In this document: positions 48,337 through 55,814 of the stretch, piece after piece
How the letters are laid out: each line of letters opens with the position of its first letter
Position numbering within the stretch: the stretch's first letter is position 1
Assembly (NCBI RefSeq): GCF_009604425.1
Contig: NZ_WEGI01000006.1
Span: 434,001-498,000 of the forward strand
Direction: 5' to 3'
DNA: 64,000 nucleotides
Source of the DNA: Nocardia aurantia
Lineage (GTDB): Bacteria; Actinomycetota; Actinomycetes; Mycobacteriales; Mycobacteriaceae
Position numbers and translations under genes: made by a program
Notes under the pieces: model-generated
The model's input: the letters and a program-made list of their open reading frames with translations, nothing else
Databases searched by the model: none
Told to the model about the DNA's origin: nothing

Positions 48337-48914
48337 CGCCGCCCGCGGTGGTCGCGGCCGATCGAGATGTTCTGTGTCCCACCGTTGTTGGTGGCGGTGG
48401 TACTGCCGCGGTCGGCACGGTTGACCTGAGTGTGCCCGGCGGGCGGCGCGGTCCCGGGTTCGGGTTCCGGGAGCAGCCGGGCGATCAGGTCACCGATGTC
48501 CGAATCCATCGTCCGCTGCCGGATCCGCCAGTACTGCGAGCGGCCGAGGGTGCGGATGTCGGCGGGCAGTTCGGCCACGGCGGGCAACTCGGTGTCGTCC
48601 AGCAGCACCGGGATGACCGGGGTGGCGCGTTCGTAGGCCGTCCGGATCTCGTACCGCACCCAGTCCCGATCGTCGTCGAGGCGGCGTCTCCCGTGCTCGT
48701 CGGCGTCGAGCCAGTGCGGCCCGATCACCGCGACGAGCAGGTCGCACTGCTCGACCTCCCTGCGGATGCGCCGGGCGTAGCTGCTGCCCAGCTCGAGCGA
48801 GTCGTCGTCGCGGAACACGTTGTCACGACCGATGCGCTCTGCCATCCGCTTCGAGATCTCACGCACCGCGTAGGCACTGTCCGTGATGCGGTAGCTCAGA
48901 AATATCTTCGTCAA
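48333..48914 (-). CDS. TIR-domain protein with C-terminal signalling motif
   Basis: From TTG 48914 (GAGGAG nine bases upstream) the 193-residue protein has a TIR domain at 1-145: KIFLSYRITDSAYAV, NVFRDDDSLELGSSY, CDLLVAVIGPHWL and WVRYEIRTAYERATPVIPVLL. Glu89 in VRYEI is the candidate NADase catalytic residue. After a flexible linker the C-terminus (163-187) carries the TNNGGTQNISIG motif shared with the next protein. Bacterial TIR domains often deplete NAD+ to kill infected cells. It is the first gene of the locus and the likely effector. Confidence 0.85.
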   Translation of the reverse strand: MTKIFLSYRITDSAYAVREISKRMAERIGRDNVFRDDDSLELGSSYARRIRREVEQCDLLVAVIGPHWLDADEHGRRRLDDDRDWVRYEIRTAYERATPVIPVLLDDTELPAVAELPADIRTLGRSQYWRIRQRTMDSDIGDLIARLLPEPEPGTAPPAGHTQVNRADRGSTTATNNGGTQNISIGRDHRGRR

Positions 48915-48997
48915 CGGGGGATTCTCCTCGGGAGTCGATCGCCCGCGATTCGACGATCGGCCTCCAGGATGCGGCGTTCGATCCCCCGCGAACAGCG

Positions 48998-49033
48998 GTT
49001 GCCCGTTGTCTGCCCGAGTAGGCAACGGGCAAC
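48998..49033. promoter_or_regulatory. Hairpin in the divergent promoter region
   Basis: GTTGCCCGTTG and CAACGGGCAAC are perfect 11-base arms around a 14-base loop. The element lies between the TIR gene and the divergent lipoprotein gene, about 84 bases from the TIR start and 107 from the lipoprotein start. It may be a regulator-binding or RNA element. Confidence 0.5.
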
Positions 49034-49139
49034 GGGGCCCGAGCGGGCTCGGCCCGGCACCTCGGTGGTGGCAGATAGATCGGTAGCGATGTATCGTTCC
49101 CGATGAAAAGTGTCCCTGTTCCCGGAAGGATCGGTGCCG

Positions 49140-51011
49140 ATGCGCCACGGCAACTTCGCGCGAGTGATCTCGGCGCTGGCGGCGGTCGCGCTGCTGGCGG
49201 CCGGATGCGGCGGCGGTGACACACCGGCCGCGCACGCGCCGGACCCGGGCCGCGTCACCGTCACCGAACTCCCGGTGCCCCCGACCGCGCCCACGGCGGC
49301 GGCGGGATCCTGTACGGCACAGGTCAATCCGCATCGGACCGGATGTGTGGACCCGGGGTGGGGCGCGATCGGCTCGCCGGGCACGTATTGGGGTACGGGA
49401 CGAGCGACCCTACTGGGGGTCACCTTCGCCGGGGCGCCGGCCGCGCCCGATCCGGCGAGTGTCTACCAGGGCCCGCAGGTGCTACTGGTGCGGACCGACG
49501 GGACCCTCTTCCCGAACGGCGACCCCTGGAAATGCCTCACCTGCGGTGTGCCCGCGGCGAATCGGCTCGGCGTGACCGATACGGCGTTCACGTACCCGCT
49601 CAACGGTTTCCACGACGGCAAGCGAGCACTGGCGGGCACCTCGATCCTGGACTGCGGTGACTATCAGGTGTTCGACGACCGCTGCACGCCGGAGCGATTG
49701 CACATCTACCCGATCCGCTGGAACGTGACGCCGGACGGTTCCGGGCCGGGCGGTGAGATCCGCGAGCTGCGGATGAACCCCGACGATGTCCACATCGGCT
49801 GGAACCACATGATTCTCGACAACGGCCGCTACGACGAACAGGCCTACATGGGCCGGTTGGTGTTCGATCCCGCGCCCGCCGCGGGCGAGCCGCGCGCGCC
49901 CCGCTACGACCTCACCGCCGTCACGACCCTGTTCTCCGCCGCACCGGAATATCAGCCGTACCAAGTGGTTCCGGGTCACCCGGACCAGCTGCGCTGGAAT
50001 TCGGCGGGCATGATCGGCGAGTTCCGCGGCTGGTCCGCCGACGGCCGCGAGGCGCTCGGGATCCAGTCCTATCTGTCGGCGAGCGTCGACGCCTGGGCCA
50101 CCGACAACACCACCGGCCGTTCCCGCCCGCTGACCGACCACGCGGAATACACCGATCCCATGGCCGTCTCGCCCGACGGCGAATGGACGGTGGCGCTGCA
50201 GGTCAACGGCTCGGACCGGTTGCACTTCCTCTCGGCGCTGCCGGGCGTGCCGCCGCTGATCGACCAGCTGGGCGCCACCGGCTACGTCTCGGGAATCCGC
50301 AACAACGGGCAACGCCGGTTCTTCGCGCCGTGGCTGGTGGATCGGGACGGCAAGCGGGCCAGGCAGATCAACGCCGACGGCGACCCGAATTGGAACGCCG
50401 CGGCGGATCCGGCGTGGCTCGCCGACGGCACCGGCGTGGTCTACGCCGAGAATCTGGTGACCGCACCCGCCTGCGGCGCCCCGAATCCGTTGCCCTGCCC
50501 CGCATCCGGCGAACCGGGCGGCCGGCACAGCCGGGTGATGCTGGCCCGCTTCGACGGCCTGGCGCCGAAATCCGTGACACCGGTTGCGCCGGTGCCCGAT
50601 TCGGTGGACTGGGGCACGCCGTACCATCCCGGTGATCCGATGCCGGTCCGCCCGCAACTGCCCGCGGGCATCTACACGCTGCCCGGCAAGGCACACGGCT
50701 CGGCCCGCGCCGAGATCGCCGAGGACGCGGCGGGTGTGTCGATGTCGGTGTCCTACACCGATTTCAGCGACGACGGCGCGACGGTGGTAGACGGCACGGA
50801 GAGCATCCGCCGCCCCCGGTCCCTGCTCGGCGGGATCACCCTGCAGGAGAACCTGACGGTCTCCGGAGCCCACACGGGTACGAAGGTCACCAGCGAACCC
50901 GCGGGATTCACGCTCGCACCGACCGTGTTGGAGAACAACTTCCAGGCCACCGGCACGCTGACCACCACGCTCGATGGCCGGACCTACACCCAGCCGCAGA
51001 ACGGCATGTGA
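49140..51011 (+). CDS. TolB-like beta-propeller lipoprotein
   Basis: From ATG 49140 (GGAAGGA upstream) the 623-residue protein has a lipoprotein signal ending LLAAGC-G. The mature part is rich in beta strands with PD40-like repeats (DPMAVSPDGEWTVAL, DPAWLADGTGVVYAE, GWSADGREALG) and several cysteine pairs, consistent with an extracytoplasmic propeller. No catalytic motif is seen. It diverges from the TIR-led locus but need not belong to it. Confidence 0.75.
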   Translation: MRHGNFARVISALAAVALLAAGCGGGDTPAAHAPDPGRVTVTELPVPPTAPTAAAGSCTAQVNPHRTGCVDPGWGAIGSPGTYWGTGRATLLGVTFAGAPAAPDPASVYQGPQVLLVRTDGTLFPNGDPWKCLTCGVPAANRLGVTDTAFTYPLNGFHDGKRALAGTSILDCGDYQVFDDRCTPERLHIYPIRWNVTPDGSGPGGEIRELRMNPDDVHIGWNHMILDNGRYDEQAYMGRLVFDPAPAAGEPRAPRYDLTAVTTLFSAAPEYQPYQVVPGHPDQLRWNSAGMIGEFRGWSADGREALGIQSYLSASVDAWATDNTTGRSRPLTDHAEYTDPMAVSPDGEWTVALQVNGSDRLHFLSALPGVPPLIDQLGATGYVSGIRNNGQRRFFAPWLVDRDGKRARQINADGDPNWNAAADPAWLADGTGVVYAENLVTAPACGAPNPLPCPASGEPGGRHSRVMLARFDGLAPKSVTPVAPVPDSVDWGTPYHPGDPMPVRPQLPAGIYTLPGKAHGSARAEIAEDAAGVSMSVSYTDFSDDGATVVDGTESIRRPRSLLGGITLQENLTVSGAHTGTKVTSEPAGFTLAPTVLENNFQATGTLTTTLDGRTYTQPQNGM

Positions 51012-51036
51012 CCGCGCGGTGCCCGGATAGTTCGTT

Positions 51037-52041
51037 TCAGCAGGCGCGCAACCGGTGCACCAGTTCCGCGGTCTGCTCGGTGGTGAGCCCGGCCGGTGGA
51101 TGGAAGGACAGGCGGGTCAGCAGGCCGCCGAATCGTTCCGCGACCCGGCCGGGTAGTTCGTCCAGCGGGGCGACGACGGCGAAGGCGTCCAGCATCTCGT
51201 CGGTGATCAGCGCCGGCATTTCCTGCCAGCGACCGGATTTCGACAGCGCGGTCAGTTCCTCGTTCACGCCGTCCCAGCCGTGCAGTTCGAAGATGCCGCG
51301 GTAGGACGGGGTGGAGGCGTAGAAGGCAATGCGCGCACGGGCTTTCGGGACACCCTCGGCGATCTGCCGTTCGGTGCCGGTGACGACGAACGGTGTCGCG
51401 AGGATGTCGAAACCGTCGAGATCGGCGCCCACCCGCGCGCGCCCGGCCCGCAGCGCGGGCAGCGTCCGCTCCCGGATCCAGCGGGCGGTGGTGAAGCCGT
51501 GGCACAGGAAGCCGTCGGCCACCTCCCCCGCCGCGCGGGTCATCGCCTCGCCGACCCCGGCCAGCAGGACCTTCGGCGGACCGTACTCGTGGTGCGGCGG
51601 AACGAAATCCGGCGGCATCAGGGTGTGCCGGTAGTACTCGCCCTGGAAATCCAGCGGGGTGCCCTCGGCCCACGCGGACCAGATCGCCCGCAGCGCCAGC
51701 ACGTATTCCCGCAGCTGCGGCGCGGGCCGGCCCCACGGCATCCCGAACCGCCGCTGCACGTGCGCGCGCACCTGCGAGCCCAGCCCGAGGTGCAGGCGTC
51801 CGCGCGAATGCCGCTGCAGGTCGACCGCGGTGTAGGCGAGGGTCATCGGCGACCGCGCGAACGCCACCGCGATCGAGGTGCCGATATCGATGCGCTCGGT
51901 GACCTCCGCGGCGATCGTCAAGGGCAGGAACGGATCTCCGTTCAGCTCCCCGGCCCACAGGCCGTCGAAGCGCGCTGCCTCCACGTCCCGGGCACGGGCC
52001 GCGGCACCGGTGAGTCCGCCGAAGGTGGTATCTATCCGCAT
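51037..52041 (-). CDS. F420-dependent LLM-class oxidoreductase (TIGR03617-like)
   Basis: From ATG 52041 the 334-residue protein has the luciferase-like monooxygenase barrel: MRIDTTFGG opening, DIGTSIAVAFARSPMTLAYTAVDLQRHSRGRLHLGLGSQVRAHVQRRFGMPW and PPKVLLAGVGEAMTRAAGEVADGFL. The length and start resemble TIGR03617, an actinobacterial F420-linked group. It probably catalyses hydride transfer on an acyl-CoA or alcohol intermediate. It follows the SDR gene with a four-base gap, so the two are co-transcribed. Confidence 0.85.
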   Translation of the reverse strand: MRIDTTFGGLTGAAARARDVEAARFDGLWAGELNGDPFLPLTIAAEVTERIDIGTSIAVAFARSPMTLAYTAVDLQRHSRGRLHLGLGSQVRAHVQRRFGMPWGRPAPQLREYVLALRAIWSAWAEGTPLDFQGEYYRHTLMPPDFVPPHHEYGPPKVLLAGVGEAMTRAAGEVADGFLCHGFTTARWIRERTLPALRAGRARVGADLDGFDILATPFVVTGTERQIAEGVPKARARIAFYASTPSYRGIFELHGWDGVNEELTALSKSGRWQEMPALITDEMLDAFAVVAPLDELPGRVAERFGGLLTRLSFHPPAGLTTEQTAELVHRLRAC

Positions 52042-52045
52042 CGCG

Positions 52046-52831
52046 TCACACCGGTTCCAGGCCGTCCACCCGCAGCAGCGAGCCGGTGGTGTACGAGGAG
52101 GCGTCGCTGGCGAAATACAGTGCCGCGGTGACGATCTCGTCGGGATAGCCGAACCGTCCCAGGGGCGCGCCGGGCACCTCCGCGCCCGGCGTCGCCCAGC
52201 CCTTGGAGATGTCGGTGTAGAAGCCGCCGGGCGAGATGACGTTGAAGCGCACCTTCGGCGCGAACTCCTGGGCGAACGCCACACTGATCGCGTTCAGCGC
52301 GGCCTTCGATCCGGCGTACGGGCCGAAGTTCGGCGACGGCCGCAGTGCGCCGCTGCTGGAGATGCTGATCACCGATCCCCCGTCGCCGGCGGCCATCCGC
52401 TCCGCGATCAGCGCCGACAACCGGAACGGGCCCTTGAAGTTGACCGCGACCACCTTGTCGAAGAGGTCCTCGGCGGTCTGCGCCGACGACGGCGCCAGCG
52501 GCGACAGCCCGGCGTTGTTGACCAGGATGTCGACCTTGCCGAAATGCTCGTAGGCCCGGTCGGCCAGCGCGCCCAGATCGTCCCAGTGGCCGACGTGGCA
52601 GGCCACCGGCAGCGCCTTCCGGCCCAGCGCCTCGACCTCCGCCGCGACCGCCGCACAGGCCCCGAGTTTGCGGCTGGCGATCACCACGTCGGCGCCGGCC
52701 GCGGCCAGCCCGAGCACGATCGCGCGCCCGAGTCCCCGGCTGCCGCCGGTGACCAGCGCGACCTTGCCGGTCAGGTCGAACAGTCGAGCCGGGGTCCTGG
52801 TCACCTCCGGTCGCGCGTCGTCGTTCGCCAT
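52046..52831 (-). CDS. Short-chain dehydrogenase/reductase
   Basis: The 261-residue SDR has TGGSRGLGRAI, LVNNAGLSPLAP, the Ser in SISSSGALRPS and the YAGSKAA Tyr-Lys pair. After strand 2 it reads IASRK, which favours NADP(H). GGAGGAG lies directly before ATG 52831. It would act on a beta-hydroxyacyl-CoA or ring alcohol. It diverges from the enoyl-CoA hydratase gene over a shared operator region at 52880-52985. Confidence 0.9.
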   Translation of the reverse strand: MANDDARPEVTRTPARLFDLTGKVALVTGGSRGLGRAIVLGLAAAGADVVIASRKLGACAAVAAEVEALGRKALPVACHVGHWDDLGALADRAYEHFGKVDILVNNAGLSPLAPSSAQTAEDLFDKVVAVNFKGPFRLSALIAERMAAGDGGSVISISSSGALRPSPNFGPYAGSKAALNAISVAFAQEFAPKVRFNVISPGGFYTDISKGWATPGAEVPGAPLGRFGYPDEIVTAALYFASDASSYTTGSLLRVDGLEPV

Positions 52832-52879
52832 CGCTCCTCCTCACCGGGCCGCCGGTCGGCGTCCCGATCCGACGCTATG

Positions 52880-52913
52880 AGAATTTCACTCTTACCGTCA
52901 AGAATGAAATTCT
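52880..52913. promoter_or_regulatory. Paired AGAAT-N3-ATTCT operator
   Basis: AGAAT-TTC-ACTCT (52880-52892) and AGAAT-GAA-ATTCT (52901-52913) start 21 bases apart. Together they form a 34-base imperfect palindrome with one mismatch per arm (AGAATTTCA...TGAAATTCT outer arms), 49 bases from the SDR start. The layout suits two TetR-type dimers and recurs before other genes of both catabolic halves. Confidence 0.65.
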
Positions 52914-52972
52914 GTCCACCGAACCGTCCGCGTCACCGCCGGGACGTGTGATAACAAGATTTGCGGAAATAA

Positions 52973-52985
52973 AGAATCTTACTCT
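52973..52985 (+). promoter_or_regulatory. Single AGAAT-N3-ACTCT site before the enoyl-CoA hydratase gene
   Basis: AGAAT-CTT-ACTCT lies 16 bases before the GTG at 53001 and just upstream of its AGGAGG. It matches the left member of the pair at 52880. No clear partner is visible. Confidence 0.5.
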
Positions 52986-53000
52986 CAGAGGAGGGTGGCC

Positions 53001-53801
53001 GTGCCCGAGTCCCTCGTCCTGGTCGATACCGCCGAGCGCATCGCGACGGTGACGCTCAACCGCCCTCAGGCCCGGAATGCGTTGAGCCGCGCGCTGTCCC
53101 AGCAGCTCTGGGACGCGGTGACCGCCGCGGACCGCGATCCCGAGGTGGACGTGGTGATCCTGACCGGCGCCGATCCGGCGTTCTGCGCGGGTGTCGACCT
53201 CGCCGAGGCGGCCGCCGGGCTGCCGCCGCAGCCGCCGCGCCCCGCCGGCACCGGTCCGGAGCGCACGAGCAACGGCCTCTACCGCTTCCTGCCGGTCACC
53301 GAGAAGCCGATCATCGCCGCGATCAACGGCCCGGCCGTCACCGGCGGGCTGGAGGTCGCGTTGCAGTGCACCTTCCTGGTGGCCTCCGAACGGGCCCGGT
53401 TCGCCGACACCCACGCGCGGGTCGGCGTCATGCCCGGCGGCGGGGTGACCGTGCTGCTGGCCCGCACCGTCGGCCTGCGCCGCGCCGTCGAGATGTCGCT
53501 GACCGGCAACTTCCTCACCGCTGACGAGGCGCTGCGGCTCGGCCTGGTGAATCATGTGGTGCCCCATGAGGATCTGCTCCCGTTCGCCCGGCGGCTGGCC
53601 GCCGACATCGCGGGCAACGACGGCACCGCCGTCCGGCTGCTGCTGCGGCACTATCGCCGTCTGGCCAACACCGCCACGCTCGACGAGGCGCATCTGCTGG
53701 AGGGCATCCTCGCCGAAACCTGGGCTCCCGGCATCGGTCTCGTCGCCGAGCGACGGGCGGCGGTGACCGCGCGCGGCCGCGACCAGACCGGCCGCGGCTG
53801 A
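53001..53801 (+). CDS. Enoyl-CoA hydratase/isomerase (crotonase family)
   Basis: From GTG 53001 (AGGAGG six bases upstream) the 266-residue protein has the crotonase fold: VTLNRPQARNALS, the oxyanion loops GADPAFCAGVDL and AINGPAVTGGLEVAL, and a helix with MPGGGVTVLLARTVG. The two Glu residues of true hydratases are not both evident (VGVMPGGG replaces a usual Glu-bearing loop), so it may act as an isomerase, hydrolase or other crotonase. It functions on CoA thioesters in this catabolic island. Confidence 0.88.
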   Translation: MPESLVLVDTAERIATVTLNRPQARNALSRALSQQLWDAVTAADRDPEVDVVILTGADPAFCAGVDLAEAAAGLPPQPPRPAGTGPERTSNGLYRFLPVTEKPIIAAINGPAVTGGLEVALQCTFLVASERARFADTHARVGVMPGGGVTVLLARTVGLRRAVEMSLTGNFLTADEALRLGLVNHVVPHEDLLPFARRLAADIAGNDGTAVRLLLRHYRRLANTATLDEAHLLEGILAETWAPGIGLVAERRAAVTARGRDQTGRG

Positions 53802-53840
53802 CCCGAGCGCAGTCGCGACCGGCCGGCTCCCCGGGCAGGC

Positions 53841-55397
53841 TCAGATCACCAGCGAGTCGTGTCCCTCCCAATACTGTTCGCGCAGACGGCGTTTGTACAG
53901 CTTTCCGCTGGGATCGCGCGGCAGTTCGGCGACGAAGTCGACCGACCGCGGGCACTTGTAGGCGGCCAGTTCGGACCGGCAGAACGTGATGAGCTCGGCC
54001 GCGACCTCCGAACTCGCGGAATCCGGATCCATCAGCTGTACAACGGCTTTCACCTGCTCGCCCATCTCCGGATCGGGCACGCCGATGACCGCGACGTCGG
54101 CGACGGCCGGATGTCCGGCCAGCAGATTCTCCGTCTCCTGCGGATAGATGTTCACGCCACCGGAAATGATCATGTGGGCCTGGCGGTCGGTCAGGTACAG
54201 ATAGCCGTCCGCGTCGAGATAGCCCATGTCGCCGAGGGTGCGCCAGCCCTTCGGATGCGCCGCGGCGGCGGTTTTCGCCGGATCGTGGTGATACTCGAAC
54301 GGCCGCCCGCCGTGGAAGTAGACGACGCCCACCTCGCCGGTGCCCAGCTCCGCGCCGTCCTCGCCGACGATGTGGCACTCCTGCATCGGCCGCCCGACCG
54401 AACCCGGATGGGCCAGCCATTCCGCGGCGGTGATCTGGGTGTGCCCGACATCCTCGGTGCCCGAATAGTATTCGCTGATCTTCGGGCCCCACCAGTCCAT
54501 CATCTGCCGCTTGACCGCCACCGGGCACGGCGCCGCGGAGTGGGTCACGTCGACCAGGCTGGAGATGTCGTAGCGGTCGCGCACCTCCGGCGGCAGCTTC
54601 AGCAGCCGGATGAACATGGTCGGCACCACCTGGGCGTGCGTCACCCGGTACTGCTCGATCAGCTCCAGGAACCGTTCCGGTTCGAAGCGTTCCATCACGA
54701 TCACCGTGCCGCCGATGCGCTGCCAGGACATCGAGAACACCAGCGGCGCACCGTGATACAGCGGCGCCGGGGACAGGTACACCGCGCCCTCGGCGGCGCC
54801 GGTGATGGCCAGCCCGCGCGCGATCTGCACCGGGCCCGCGCTCGGATCGCCCAGCGGGGTCGCGGGCAGCGGTTTGCGAATCCCCTTGGGCCGCCCCGTC
54901 GTTCCCGACGAATAGAGCATCTCCCGGCCCTCGCACTCGCCGTCGAGCGGCCCGCCGGGCTGCTCGGCGAGCAGATCCTCGTACCGTTCGAAACCGTCGA
55001 GGTCGCCGGCCGCGGTCACCCGCACGCGCAGCTTCGACAGGTCAAGGCCCACGATCACATCGGCCATCGACTCGCTGGTGATCAGCGCGGTGGCCCCGCA
55101 GTCGTCGAGGATGTACTGCACCTCCCCGGCCCGCAGGTGCCGGTTCACCGCCGTGTAGTAGAGCCCCGAACGCTGTGCCGCCCAGGTGATCTCGAGAAAC
55201 GCGCGGTTGTTCTCCATCAGTATCGCGATATGGTCGCCGACGGTCAGCCCGCGCGCCCGCAGCGCCTGCGCGAAGCGCACCGAGCGGTCCTCGAGCCGGG
55301 CGTAGGTGACCGTCTCGCCACCGAAACCCATGACGATGGCGAGGCGATCCGGATCCTTCTCCGCGAACCGGCCCGGCGTCAGATCCGCGGCACTCAT
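53841..55397 (-). CDS. Acyl-CoA synthetase (AMP-binding)
   Basis: From ATG 55397 the 518-residue enzyme has the adenylation signature LYSSGTTGRPKGIRK, the YYSGTEDVG A5-type motif, GDMGYLDADGYLYLTDR and the C-terminal Lys in PSGKLYKRRLR. It activates a carboxylic acid with ATP and CoA. The length and motif spacing suit the FadD/medium-chain group. GGGAG lies upstream of the ATG. It is convergent with the hydratase gene and has its own operator pair at 55424-55458. Confidence 0.92.
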   Translation of the reverse strand: MSAADLTPGRFAEKDPDRLAIVMGFGGETVTYARLEDRSVRFAQALRARGLTVGDHIAILMENNRAFLEITWAAQRSGLYYTAVNRHLRAGEVQYILDDCGATALITSESMADVIVGLDLSKLRVRVTAAGDLDGFERYEDLLAEQPGGPLDGECEGREMLYSSGTTGRPKGIRKPLPATPLGDPSAGPVQIARGLAITGAAEGAVYLSPAPLYHGAPLVFSMSWQRIGGTVIVMERFEPERFLELIEQYRVTHAQVVPTMFIRLLKLPPEVRDRYDISSLVDVTHSAAPCPVAVKRQMMDWWGPKISEYYSGTEDVGHTQITAAEWLAHPGSVGRPMQECHIVGEDGAELGTGEVGVVYFHGGRPFEYHHDPAKTAAAAHPKGWRTLGDMGYLDADGYLYLTDRQAHMIISGGVNIYPQETENLLAGHPAVADVAVIGVPDPEMGEQVKAVVQLMDPDSASSEVAAELITFCRSELAAYKCPRSVDFVAELPRDPSGKLYKRRLREQYWEGHDSLVI

Positions 55398-55423
55398 CGC
55401 ACCGCTCCCGCCCGAGTCATCGC

Positions 55424-55458
55424 AGAATGACACTGTACGTTCAAGAGAACTTTATTCT
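55424..55458 (-). promoter_or_regulatory. Paired AGAAT-N3-ATTCT operator
   Basis: AGAAT-GAC-ACTGT (55424-55436) and AGAAC-TTT-ATTCT (55446-55458) start 22 bases apart, 27-61 bases upstream of the acyl-CoA synthetase start. The spacing and sequence match the pair before the SDR gene at 52880-52913. Confidence 0.6.
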
Positions 55459-55563
55459 TGCCCACCTGAACGATGCTCCCACCGCGGGCGGCGACGCGGA
55501 GCGAAACGGGCAACTTCCCACCGCCGCCACAGCGCCCGCCGGGATCTGTCCGGATACACGAAA

Positions 55564-55606
55564 GCCACTGCGGTACAAGCATTCTCGCTTGTCGTACCGC
55601 AGTGGC
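55564..55606 (-). terminator. Terminator of the P450-ferredoxin operon
   Basis: GCCACTGCGGTAC and its exact complement form a 13-base stem, continued by AAGC/GCTT after a three-base bulge. It lies about 20 bases past the ferredoxin stop on the minus strand, and TTTCG follows the stem there. This is the strongest intrinsic-terminator candidate in the island. Confidence 0.75.
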
Positions 55607-55625
55607 TCGTGGGGCGCCGCAGCGC

Positions 55626-55814
55626 TCAGCTCAGGTCGATCGCACGCTCCGGGCAGGCGTCGGCGGCATTGCGCGCCGCCGCCTCGAGCTCGGCCGGCAC
55701 GGCCGGTTCGGGCACCTCGGCATACCCGTCGGGGCTCAGTACGAACACCTCAGGGCAGATCGTCGTGCAGACGCCGTGTCCACGGCAGCGATCCCAATCA
55801 ACGGAAGCCTTCAT
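55626..55814 (-). CDS. 3Fe-4S-type ferredoxin (P450 partner)
   Basis: The 62-residue ferredoxin has cysteines in RCRGHGVC, the extra TICPEVF and CPERAI, with His in place of one ligand as in P450-linked 3Fe-4S ferredoxins. The start codon overlaps the P450 stop (ATGA), so the pair is co-translated. It parallels the ferredoxin at 23144. Confidence 0.92.
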   Translation of the reverse strand: MKASVDWDRCRGHGVCTTICPEVFVLSPDGYAEVPEPAVPAELEAAARNAADACPERAIDLS

